Assembly: GCA_002700095.1 (NCBI GenBank)
Contig: PACL01000062.1
Coordinates: forward strand, 38,281 to 102,280
Length of the DNA: 64,000 bases
Reading direction: 5' to 3'
Source: Fulvimarina sp.
Lineage (GTDB): Bacteria > Pseudomonadota > Alphaproteobacteria > Rhizobiales > Rhizobiaceae
Below, piece after piece: positions 46,573-54,732 of the stretch. The notes under the pieces are model-generated. The model saw nothing but the letters and a program-made list of their open reading frames with translations. It did not search any database and was not told the origin of the DNA. The position numbers were made by a program, and so were the translations under genes. How positions within the stretch are numbered: position 1 is the stretch's first letter; each line of letters opens with the position of its first letter.

Positions 46573-47793
46573 TTGCAGAGCTTTTCAACGGCCAGGGACG
46601 CGGCTCTGACCCTGCGCCCGGACGTGCCGGTTTACTGCTTCCGCCCGGAGGTCCTCACCGCCGACGCCAGGGCCTTCATTGCCGCCTTTCCGGGCGAGAC
46701 GGCCTATGCGGTGAAAACGAATGGCGAGCCGATGGTGCTGGAGACGCTGGCAAAGGCGGGCATCTCCACCTTCGACGTCGCCTCGCCCGGCGAATTTGCG
46801 GCGGTGAAGGCGGCGAAGCCCGACGCCGAGATGCTCTACATGCATCCGGTCAAGGCGCAGTCGGACATTCGCCTCGCTCTGGAGACCTACGGCATCCGCG
46901 TCCTCTCCCTCGACCACGAGGACGAGGTGGCGAAGATCCTGCGGATCGTGCGGGCGCTCGACATCGACCCCGGCACCGTGACGCTGTTCGTGCGCATCCA
47001 GACCAAGGGCCATGCCGCCTATGAGCTGTCGAAGAAGTTCGGCGCCGCGCCCGCCCATGCGGTCGAGCTCCTGCAGCGCTGCCACAAGATCGGCTTCAAG
47101 GTCGGCCTGTGCTTCCATGTCGGCTCGCAGATCGAGGATCCCGACACCTACGAGCGCGCGCTGGCATCCGCCGACTGGGTGCGCAACCGGGCCGACGTGC
47201 CGCTGGCCGGTCTCGACGTCGGCGGCGGCTTTCCCGCCGAATACGGCCATGACCCGCGCCGCAAGAAGAAGGAGATGCCGGGCATGGCGGAGATCATGCC
47301 CCGGCTGAACTCCGACATCGCGGAATGGGGCTTTGCCGACATGCCGCTGGTCGCCGAGCCCGGCCGGGTGATCGTCGCGCGGGCCTTCTCGCTGATCGTC
47401 CGGGTTCTGCTGAGAAAGGGCAAGCGGCTCTACATCAACGACGGCATCTGGGCGTCCCTGTCGGACTCCTGGACCGGCAAGATCACCCTGCCGGCCCGCT
47501 TCATCCCCGATCCCGCCCGCGTCGCCCGCAATGGAGACCCGGCCAGGATCGGCGCCTTCAAGGTCTGCGGCGCGACCTGCGATTCGGTGGACATCCTGTC
47601 CCGGCCGTTCTGGCTGCCGGAGACGGTCGACACCGGCGACTGGATCGAGATCGGCCACATCGGCGCCTATTCGCTGTCCCTGCGGACCCGCTTCAACGGT
47701 TTCTACCCGGACACCTTCGTCGAGGTCACCACGCCCTTCGACGCCGGCGAGAAGGCCGAAGGCTACGCCAGCCTGGAAACGATGGCCGACTGA
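46573..47793 (+). CDS. PLP-dependent ornithine/lysine/diaminopimelate decarboxylase family (fold type III)
   Basis: About 406 residues. The alanine-racemase-type barrel carries the PLP lysine in TAYAVKTNGEP, LCFHVGSQIEDPDTY, the glycine loop LDVGGGFPAEYG, EPGRVIVARAFSLIV and the catalytic cysteine stretch FKVCGATCDSVDILSRPFWLPE, ending IGHIGAYSLSLRTRFNGFY. The CGATCDSxD motif favours ornithine (or lysine) decarboxylation to a diamine. Putrescine from this enzyme would feed homospermidine synthase encoded at 6.1-7.5 kb. The TTG at 46573 has GGGAGA at good spacing and is preferred; an in-frame ATG at 46537 has no ribosome-binding site. A 9-bp hairpin follows. Confidence 0.9.
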   Translation: MQSFSTARDAALTLRPDVPVYCFRPEVLTADARAFIAAFPGETAYAVKTNGEPMVLETLAKAGISTFDVASPGEFAAVKAAKPDAEMLYMHPVKAQSDIRLALETYGIRVLSLDHEDEVAKILRIVRALDIDPGTVTLFVRIQTKGHAAYELSKKFGAAPAHAVELLQRCHKIGFKVGLCFHVGSQIEDPDTYERALASADWVRNRADVPLAGLDVGGGFPAEYGHDPRRKKKEMPGMAEIMPRLNSDIAEWGFADMPLVAEPGRVIVARAFSLIVRVLLRKGKRLYINDGIWASLSDSWTGKITLPARFIPDPARVARNGDPARIGAFKVCGATCDSVDILSRPFWLPETVDTGDWIEIGHIGAYSLSLRTRFNGFYPDTFVEVTTPFDAGEKAEGYASLETMAD

Positions 47794-47804
47794 GGGGGCA
47801 CCGG

Positions 47805-47846
47805 CAGCGCGACGTTTGCGTCGATGTCGCGCTGGAGAAGGTTTTT
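47805..47846 (+). terminator. Hairpin terminator candidate after the decarboxylase gene
   Basis: Perfect 9-bp stem CAGCGCGAC (47805-47813) with GTCGCGCTG (47826-47834), then TTTTT after seven bases. The gap between stem and T-run makes it weaker than a textbook terminator. Confidence 0.5.
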
Positions 47847-47902
47847 ATTGCACGGCTACGCAACCAGTGGTTATCCTTGCGGGTAAACTCGGGGAGGTCG
47901 CT

Positions 47903-49090
47903 ATGATGGTCAATGAAGGCAGTGAAGGCCGGGGCGGCGATGCAGAGCATTTTTCTCGCCTGTTCGAGTGGCTGAACACCAATGCGGACAGACTGCTCGA
48001 CGATCCCGCCACCAATCTTGTCGCCGTCGGCATTGGCAAGAAGAGCGCCGGACGCATCGACGATGACTCGCCATTCTGCATTACCGGCTTCGTCGAAAAG
48101 AAGCTCTCCGAGAAGGAAATTGCATCGCGGAGCATGTCGCTCTTCGCGGATGCTGCGGCAGCCGTATCGAATGTCGGCCAGCCGAAATCGCTGGACTTCG
48201 AGATCGACGTCATCGAGACCGGTTCACGCTTTCGCGCCCGGCCCGGACTTCAGTTCCCGGCGGCCCAGCGTGGGCTGCGTGGCGGTGCTGCTCCGACGCT
48301 CGATCTGCAGAAGCGGTTCGAAACGATCCGCAAGGGGATCGGTATCACCAATCCCCACCGCTCCTATCCCGCATCGCTCTCGGTCGGGACGCTCGGCTTC
48401 TTCGTAAGGGACGAAGGCGGCACGACATTTCTCGTCTCGAACAACCACGTCATCGCCGACGAGAACAAAGCGAGGAAGGGCGACAGCATCGTCCAGCCGG
48501 GAACGCTCGACCTGACGCAGAGCGAACTCAACCTCATGCCGACGCTGGCCAAGCTCCGGGCGCAACTGGAGATCGCCAAACTCTCAGCATTCGTCGACAT
48601 CCATTTTCACAATCCGCAGGCAATTCCCTTCAATGAGGTCGATTGTGCCGCCGCGGAGATTTTGTCCGACAAACGGGACTTCTCCGAGATCGCACGTATC
48701 GGACTTGGAGGCGATCTGTCCGGTGTCGCCACGCCTTTCACCATTGATCCGGTTACTGGCGAGGTCACGGGACTCACCCGTGTCTATAAAGCGGGTCGGA
48801 CGACCGGGTGGACCGAAGGGGAGGTCACCCAGTTGGCAGTGGTGACCGATGTTCGGTATGGCGCTGGCCTTGCTCGCTTCCGCAATCAGCTCGGGATCGC
48901 TGCCTCTCCGGACAATACCGGCCCCTTCAGCCGCGCCGGAGACAGCGGTAGCGCGATCGTCAATGCGCGGCAGGAACTCGTCGGGCTGCTCTTCGCCGGG
49001 AGCGAGATGCAGACACTGGCCAACCCGATCCAACCGGTTCTCGACGCACTGTCAGGTGCTCTCGGCGCAAAGGCGCTGACCGTCATTTGA
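47903..49090 (+). CDS. Trypsin-fold serine protease with N-terminal prodomain-like module
   Basis: 395 residues, no signal peptide. Catalytic triad candidates are His182 in FLVSNNHVIADEN, Asp247 in FNEVDCAAAEI and Ser348 in RAGDSGSAIVN. AGRTTGWTEGEV near 298-308 is also typical of this cytosolic trypsin-like group. The N-terminal 115 residues (NLVAVGIGKK, FCITGFVEKKLSEKEI, LDFEIDVIETGSRFRA) form a separate small domain like the pro-modules of related proteases. ATG 47903 has GGGGAGG six bases upstream. Codon usage is less GC-biased than in neighbours, which hints at transfer. An 84-residue gene follows 101 bp later and resembles the N-terminal module. Confidence 0.85.
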   Translation: MMVNEGSEGRGGDAEHFSRLFEWLNTNADRLLDDPATNLVAVGIGKKSAGRIDDDSPFCITGFVEKKLSEKEIASRSMSLFADAAAAVSNVGQPKSLDFEIDVIETGSRFRARPGLQFPAAQRGLRGGAAPTLDLQKRFETIRKGIGITNPHRSYPASLSVGTLGFFVRDEGGTTFLVSNNHVIADENKARKGDSIVQPGTLDLTQSELNLMPTLAKLRAQLEIAKLSAFVDIHFHNPQAIPFNEVDCAAAEILSDKRDFSEIARIGLGGDLSGVATPFTIDPVTGEVTGLTRVYKAGRTTGWTEGEVTQLAVVTDVRYGAGLARFRNQLGIAASPDNTGPFSRAGDSGSAIVNARQELVGLLFAGSEMQTLANPIQPVLDALSGALGAKALTVI

Positions 49091-49191
49091 ACGGCCAAAA
49101 CTGGACACTTGGGAGGAAAAGACCAAAGCTGACGAATGAGACTCATCCAAACCCTGGCGCGGGATGATCTCGTCAGCCGATGAGGACAACG

Positions 49192-49446
49192 ATGTCGACG
49201 ATAGCGAATTATGGTGAGGTTCAGCGTGCGCTGCAGACGGACACCGAGCAGATCCTTGCCCAGATCCCGGTCTCGCCCGTCACACTGTCGATGCCGATGG
49301 ACGGAGCTGGCCCGCGCATCTGCGCGAGCGTCAAGCGCGATGATACCTCGCGCGTACCGGCCAGTGTGAACGTTGTCCTCGATGGCAACCCGGTCGAGAT
49401 TGTCGTCGAGGCTGTCGGCGACTACCAGGATTTCAAGGCGCTCTGA
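49192..49446 (+). CDS. Small partner protein, prodomain-like
   Basis: 84 residues without signal peptide or membrane segment. After a helical start (STIANYGEVQRALQTDTEQILAQI) it reads ICASVKRDDTSRVPASVNVVLDGNPVEIVVEAVGDYQDFKAL. The phrase "strand - P-x-S-V-x-V-x-x-D-G-x-x-V-x-I-x-V-E ... F-x-A-L" resembles the N-terminal module of trypsin-like proteases such as the one encoded just upstream. ATG 49192 has GAGGA five bases upstream; ATG 49180 is an alternative. I infer a protease partner, inhibitor or folding aid, but no family was confirmed. Confidence 0.65.
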   Translation: MSTIANYGEVQRALQTDTEQILAQIPVSPVTLSMPMDGAGPRICASVKRDDTSRVPASVNVVLDGNPVEIVVEAVGDYQDFKAL

Positions 49447-49534
49447 GCGACGGAGGTTCCGTGTGAAGGGCCACTCTCCCTGCCGCAAGAGAGTTGAAGG
49501 AGGGACGCGTTAGCTGATCCGTCGCATTTGAGGC

Positions 49535-49969
49535 TTAACGCTTCGGCGTGATGTCCTTCATCGGCCGGATGTCGCCGCGGGAATCGATCATGCCGTCGTG
49601 GCCGAAGTGATCGAGGATGATGGCGAGGTTCTTGCGGTTGGCCTTGAAGAACAGGTCGAAGACGTCGCCGACCAGCGGAACCGCGCCGAGGCCGAAATCG
49701 ACGCCGACATTGGCCAGCATCTTCGCCAGCTTGTGCGACGGCATGCCGAGGCGCCGCGCCTCGTTGACGATCCACAGGGACACCATCGCGGTGCCGGCGT
49801 CGCCGACGCCGGGGATGAGGCCGACGATCGAATCGCCGCCGAAGCTGATCCCGGTCCCGGGAATCCGGATCGCCGTGTCCATGACCCGGGCCACCTTGGC
49901 GACGCGCCGGAGCCGGCGCAGGTGGTCGACTTCGTCGAAGGCATCGGTCGGAGCGTAAGTCGCGCTCAT
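49535..49969 (-). CDS. DUF4112 protein
   Basis: 144 residues. The block LDTAIRIPGTGISFGGDSIVGLIPGVGDAG (read here as MDTAIRIPGTGI...) followed by VSLWIVNEARRLGMPSHKLAKMLANVGVDFGLGAVPLVGDVFDLFFKANRKNLAII is the DUF4112 signature: two glycine/proline-rich hydrophobic hairpins around an amphipathic helix. Membrane association is likely; function is unknown. ATG 49969 has GGGAGA nine bases upstream; the frame continues to 50029 but without similarity. Stands alone on the minus strand. Confidence 0.88.
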   Translation of the reverse strand: MSATYAPTDAFDEVDHLRRLRRVAKVARVMDTAIRIPGTGISFGGDSIVGLIPGVGDAGTAMVSLWIVNEARRLGMPSHKLAKMLANVGVDFGLGAVPLVGDVFDLFFKANRKNLAIILDHFGHDGMIDSRGDIRPMKDITPKR

Positions 49970-50232
49970 GGTGTCGTATTCTCCCGGTGATCTTCGCAAC
50001 GGATGCGAATGGCTCTGTCGCCATTTCATATGGTGAAGCGATCAGACGGGAAAAAGATCCGGAATTCGCAGGCCGATCACGGTCGCGGCCATGGAGCCGG
50101 TGCTACAGGGACGAGGGCCTTTCGAGATCTGCGAAAAATAAGCCCGCCTTTCCGCATGGCGCGACAAACCACGACCAAGGTTGTCGCCTGTGATGGCGAA
50201 TCGATTTTTCTTGCTCGGACCGGAGATGCCGC

Positions 50233-51645
50233 TTGGAAGAAACCGCTGCCGGCCATGCCGGCGACCTGACCGTCATCGCCTTCGTCATCCTCGTTGCGGT
50301 GGTCTCCGGCCTCGGCCTGATGCGGCTGCGGCAGCCGCCGCTGGTCGGCTTCATCCTGGCCGGGGTGTTTCTCGGCCCCTCCGTCCTCGGCTTCGTCTCG
50401 ACCTCCGACGAGAACGTCACGATGCTTGCCGAGATGGGCGTCCTGATGCTGCTCTTCTTCATCGGGATGGAGCTGTCGCTGAAGGCGTTCGTCGCGACGC
50501 TGAAGCCGGCGCTGGTGATCGCCAGCGGCCAGCTCCTCGCGGCGATGGCGATCACCTTCGGCCTGAAGCTGATCTCCGACGCCACCCTCGCCGAGGCGAT
50601 CATCCTCGGCTTCATCATCGCCCTGTCCTCTACTGTGGTGGCGATGAAGATGCTGGAGGACATCGGCGAGCTGCGCGGCGAGCCCGGCCGGATCGCCGTC
50701 GGCGTCCTGATCGCCCAGGATATCGCCGTGGTGCCGATGCTCTTGATCTCGACGTCCCTCGGCGCCAGCGAGGAGATCGCCTGGGCGAGCCTGATCGTGA
50801 AGATCACCGTCGCAGTCGCGGTGCTCGCCGGGCTGCTGTGGTATCTCGGCCGGCGGCCGAAGCTGAAGCTGAGCTTTGCCGCGGCGATCGAGGACAATGT
50901 CGAGATCCTCGCCCTCGGCTCGCTCGCCTTCTGCTTTGCCGCCGCCTCGCTGTCCGGCATCGTCGGCCTGTCGCCGGCCTATGGCGCTTTTATCGCCGGC
51001 CTCGTGGTCGGCGCCTCGAGCCTGCGCTCGCGGGTGATCCACGTGGTCGAGCCGATCCAGTCAATCCTGCTGGTCGTGTTCTTCCTGTCGATCGGCCTCC
51101 TGATCGATCTCGGCTACATCGCCGCCAACTGGGAACTCGTCCTGATCGCGGCAGTGTTTGTCGTCCTCGCCAAGACAATCCTCAACGTCCTGTTGATCCG
51201 GCTGGCCGGGCTCGGCCACAAGACTGCGCTCGAGGCCGGCCTGTCGATGGCGCAGATCGGCGAGTTCTCCTTCGTGCTGGCGGCGGCGGCCTTCGCCTCC
51301 GGTGCGATCGGCGCCGATGTCTACCGGCTGGCTCTGGCGGTCACCGCGATCACGCTCCTGGTTTCGCCGGCCTGGATGGCGCTGACCCGGCGGATCGAGG
51401 GCGAGGCCCGCTTCGGCTATCACGAGTTCCGCGCCGCCCTCGCCGAGATCTACGAGGGGCAGGTCGAGACGGTCGAGGATCTCGGCTTCTGGCTGAAGGT
51501 GCGGGCGCGGGCGATCCGGCGGGCCTGGCGTCGCAGGCGGGCGACGCGGAAGGCGGCAGGGCAGCAGGGCGGCGAGGTGCCGGCCGAGCCGACGAGACAG
51601 CCGCTAAACCTGCCGATGCCGGGGAGCAAGGCGCCGGGAGAATAA
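50233..51645 (+). CDS. CPA2-family monovalent cation/proton antiporter
   Basis: 470 residues, about 12 membrane spans. LRQPPLVGFILAGVFLGPSVLGF, LLFFIGMELSLKAF, IALSSTVVAMKMLED, VGVLIAQDIAVVPMLL (acidic residue of the ion path) and LEAGLSMAQIGEFSFVLA are typical of KefB/KefC/RosB-like proteins. There is no C-terminal TrkA-N/RCK nucleotide-binding domain; instead the tail is a short basic stretch, so K+/H+ or Na+/H+ exchange would be regulated differently from KefC. The start is TTG 50233 with GGAG eight bases upstream. Confidence 0.93.
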   Translation: MEETAAGHAGDLTVIAFVILVAVVSGLGLMRLRQPPLVGFILAGVFLGPSVLGFVSTSDENVTMLAEMGVLMLLFFIGMELSLKAFVATLKPALVIASGQLLAAMAITFGLKLISDATLAEAIILGFIIALSSTVVAMKMLEDIGELRGEPGRIAVGVLIAQDIAVVPMLLISTSLGASEEIAWASLIVKITVAVAVLAGLLWYLGRRPKLKLSFAAAIEDNVEILALGSLAFCFAAASLSGIVGLSPAYGAFIAGLVVGASSLRSRVIHVVEPIQSILLVVFFLSIGLLIDLGYIAANWELVLIAAVFVVLAKTILNVLLIRLAGLGHKTALEAGLSMAQIGEFSFVLAAAAFASGAIGADVYRLALAVTAITLLVSPAWMALTRRIEGEARFGYHEFRAALAEIYEGQVETVEDLGFWLKVRARAIRRAWRRRRATRKAAGQQGGEVPAEPTRQPLNLPMPGSKAPGE

Positions 51646-51915
51646 GCCTCTCGGTGCCGCGATCATGGCCGCCACCTCGACTCGCGCGGCGCGATGACGC
51701 TATCTGCGCACGTCGGTTCCTGATTGGGCCCCGTAACTGGGCCCGTGATCGGGGCCCTGCTCGGGACCTGCATCTCGGCTGTATGGAAGTTCGCAGGTGC
51801 GGCCGGGATCCTCCACTCGTATCGCTCCGGCAGCTGCCGCGAGGTTCGGCTGTGCGGCGCACCATCTTGGGGTATGGACGGGGGGCCAGTGCCGCTCGAT
51901 GGAGACGAGACGAGA

Positions 51916-53163
51916 ATGACGCAGCCGTCGGTTCAGGACAGCAGCCTCGATGGGAGAAGCGTCGCCTTTCGCCGTCACGTCTTCTACATTCACGGCTTCG
52001 ATCCCCGCGGCGCGCCGATCTATCACGGTCATTTCCGCGGCGGTCTCGACGCCGCCTCCCGGCGGTGGCAGCGCCGGATCACGGTTCGGGAAGAGCCGGA
52101 AGCGGCGGTGGCCACCGGCGCCTGGACGGTGGATGCGATCGGTAAGGCAACCGGCCAGCGCGTCGAGACGCGCTACGAGATGCTGGTCTGGACCGACATC
52201 GTCAGCCGCTACTGGTTCCCGCGCCGGCAGGTCAGGCTGGCGATCGAGTCCTTCCGCTTCGCCTTTGCCACTTGGCGGCGCGGCATCCTGAAGCGCTTCC
52301 GTCGGCCGGCCTGGGCGCTCTATGTCGCCATCCTGATGACGCCGGCGCTGGTTCTCCTCGGCGTGCTGGTGGCGCTGGCCGCTGTCGCCGTGACGCTCGC
52401 TACGGTATCCGTCGCAGCGTCGAGCCTCGGGGCGACGGCCGGGGTCTCGGCCGCCGCGGCGATCTTTGCCTCCATCGCGATGCTGGTCCTCCTCGCGATG
52501 GGCTGGAACCGGCTCAAGGCCTGGCTGAACATCTGGTGGGTGACACGCTTCCTCGGCTATCTCCGCGGAATGGCCGATGGCGCGTTCGAGCGATCCGAGG
52601 AGCGGGCCGAGGCCTTTGCGGAAAGGATGTTCGAGGTGTGGCGGCAGGGCGAGGTGGACGAGATCCTCGTCGTCGGCCACAGTCTCGGCGCGATCTCTCT
52701 GGTCAGGGGAGGGGCGAGGCTGCTCCGCCGGCTATCCGAGGCGGCGACGGGCGATCCGCATGGTGCGAGCGGCGGCCCGAGGATCGTGCTCCTGACCCTT
52801 GGCCATACGGTGCCGCTCTATACGCTGCTTGGCGGCGACGCGCAGTTCCGGCGGGACCTCGCCGACATCGCGGCGAGCGAGCGGCTGCTCGTCCTCGATG
52901 TCACCTCCGGCTCCGACCCCGGATCGAGCTGCCGCATCCCGCTGGTCGAGGGAATCGATCTCGGCGATCGGCCGTCGCGGGTGATCAGCCGTGAGCCGGA
53001 TTTCCATGACATCCTCGAGCCGGAAACCTTCCGCCGCATCCGCATGCGGCCCCTCGACTTTCACTTCCAGTATCTCAAACCCTCCGAGCGCGGCCATGGC
53101 TTCGACTATTTCGAGCTGGTGACCCGCCCGCGACCCATCGAAACGAGCGTCGCCCAGCCATGA
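51916..53163 (+). CDS. Membrane-anchored alpha/beta-hydrolase-like protein, coupled to P450
   Basis: 415 residues. The N-terminal part has HVFYIHGFDPRGAPIYHGHF, an oxyanion-type motif. Two hydrophobic hairpin segments (about 135-165 and 178-197) follow, and then the nucleophile elbow ILVVGHSLGAISLV with Ser256. A late DFHFQYLK may hold the catalytic His. Thus a lipase/esterase-like fold is interrupted by a membrane hairpin between strands. The substrate is unknown; a lipid is plausible given the membrane anchor. Its stop overlaps the P450 start by 4 bp (ATGA), so the two are translated together. ATG 51916 is chosen because the frame upstream shows no similarity. Confidence 0.78.
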   Translation: MTQPSVQDSSLDGRSVAFRRHVFYIHGFDPRGAPIYHGHFRGGLDAASRRWQRRITVREEPEAAVATGAWTVDAIGKATGQRVETRYEMLVWTDIVSRYWFPRRQVRLAIESFRFAFATWRRGILKRFRRPAWALYVAILMTPALVLLGVLVALAAVAVTLATVSVAASSLGATAGVSAAAAIFASIAMLVLLAMGWNRLKAWLNIWWVTRFLGYLRGMADGAFERSEERAEAFAERMFEVWRQGEVDEILVVGHSLGAISLVRGGARLLRRLSEAATGDPHGASGGPRIVLLTLGHTVPLYTLLGGDAQFRRDLADIAASERLLVLDVTSGSDPGSSCRIPLVEGIDLGDRPSRVISREPDFHDILEPETFRRIRMRPLDFHFQYLKPSERGHGFDYFELVTRPRPIETSVAQP

Positions 53164-54566
53164 GCCACGAGTTCCATCCCGTCCTGCCCAAGGCCAAGGA
53201 CGTCCATCCCGACAAGCCGCTGGACCGCATCCGCGGCCATCTGCGCTCGAGCCTCGGCCTGTTCCTGAAGGGTAGCTACGGCTTCATCGGCGTCAGCCGG
53301 CACAAGATCCCGTCGCTGCCCTTCATGAAGAGGCGCGACCTCTACAACGTCCGCGACCCGGCGGTGATCCGCGACATCCTGGTCAGGCGCTACAGGGAGT
53401 TCCCAAAGGGCGCCCTGATGGAACGGATGATGCGCAAGCTCTCCGGCTATTCGATCTTCGTCTCCAACGGCGAGGCCTGGGAGCGCCATCGCCGCATCGT
53501 CGACCAGGCCTTCAGCCATGCCGGGGTGAAGAACGTCTTCCCGCTGATGCGCGACGCCTCCGATGCGGCGGTCGCCCGCCTCGCGGCGCAGGCCGACACC
53601 GGGGCGGAAGTCGCGATCGACGCCGAGATGACGCATTTCGCCGGCGACGTGATCTTCCGCACGATCTTCTCCGAGCCGATGTCGGCGGAGGATGCGCGGC
53701 GCATCTTCTCCGCCTTCGACGAGTTCCAGGCCATCGCCTTCGCGCAAGGGATGATCGGCCTCGTCGGCGTGCCGATCCACTGGCTGTGGTCGAACCGGCG
53801 CGCCCGCAAGATGGCGAAGGAGATCCGCGACGTTCTGAACGGCCCGCTGCAGCGCCGGCTGAAGGCGGTGCGCGAGGGGCGGTCGGTGCCGACCAACGAC
53901 ATCCTCTCGGTGCTGATGACCGCCGAGGATCCGGTGACGAAGACGAAGTTCGAGGGCGAGGAACTGCTCGACCAGATCGCCATGCTGTTCCTCGCCGGCC
54001 ACGAGACCTCGGCGGCGGGCCTCGGCTGGGCGCTCTACTGTCTCGCCAACCGGCCGGACGTGCAGGCGGAGATGCGGCAGGAGGCGAGGGCGGTGCTCGG
54101 CGACAGGCCGCCGGAATTTGCCGACATGAAACGACTTGAGCGGACCCGCGACGTCTTTCGCGAGGTGCTGCGGCTCTATCCGCCGATCGCCTATCTGTCG
54201 CGCGACACCCAGAAGCCGGAGCGGCTGGGCGACCAGGACGTGCCCTGCGGCTCGCCTGTCGTCGTGCCGATCTGGCTGATGCACCGGCATACGGAATACT
54301 GGCATAGCCCCAACGAGTTCCAGCCCGACCGCTTCGCCTCGCCGGACACCCGCGAGGCCCAGCGCTGCGCCTACATGCCGTTCTCGATGGGCGCGCGGGT
54401 CTGCGTCGGCGCCTCCTTCGCGCTGCAGGAGGCGGCGCTCGTGCTGGCCGAGATCGTCCGCCGTTTCGAGGTCAGCCCGGTTCCCGGCCACGAGCCGGAG
54501 CCGGTGTCGCGGCTGACGGTGCGTTCGGAGAACGGGATCCGGCTTTTTGTCCGGCTGGCGGGTTGA
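53160..54566 (+). CDS. Cytochrome P450
   Basis: 468 residues, soluble. The I-helix oxygen-activation motif AGHETS (279-284), the ExxR motif EVLR (Glu335-Arg338), the PERF-like EFQPDRF region (387-392) and the haem-binding loop PFSMGARVCVGASFA with ligand Cys415 are all present. The sequence resembles the bacterial P450s that look like eukaryotic fatty-acid hydroxylases, judging from HRRIVDQAFSH and the long, lipid-type N-terminal half. No ferredoxin or reductase gene is adjacent. It is coupled to the hydrolase gene by a 4-bp overlap. Hydroxylation of a fatty-acyl or terpenoid lipid is inferred, not shown. Confidence 0.95.
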   Translation: MSHEFHPVLPKAKDVHPDKPLDRIRGHLRSSLGLFLKGSYGFIGVSRHKIPSLPFMKRRDLYNVRDPAVIRDILVRRYREFPKGALMERMMRKLSGYSIFVSNGEAWERHRRIVDQAFSHAGVKNVFPLMRDASDAAVARLAAQADTGAEVAIDAEMTHFAGDVIFRTIFSEPMSAEDARRIFSAFDEFQAIAFAQGMIGLVGVPIHWLWSNRRARKMAKEIRDVLNGPLQRRLKAVREGRSVPTNDILSVLMTAEDPVTKTKFEGEELLDQIAMLFLAGHETSAAGLGWALYCLANRPDVQAEMRQEARAVLGDRPPEFADMKRLERTRDVFREVLRLYPPIAYLSRDTQKPERLGDQDVPCGSPVVVPIWLMHRHTEYWHSPNEFQPDRFASPDTREAQRCAYMPFSMGARVCVGASFALQEAALVLAEIVRRFEVSPVPGHEPEPVSRLTVRSENGIRLFVRLAG

Positions 54567-54732
54567 TTCTCAGTCCCAGATAAGACAGTTCCACGAACAA
54601 TTAGAGCGGTCGCGGCGAGGAACCCCCGTTTTCCTGAGAATCCCTTGCGGAATGTCCGTAAATCCAACATGATCTTCGCAGATGCACAAGCTCAGCTGTG
54701 GGGATGGGCTTGCGGCAGACCGGGGAGATCAG

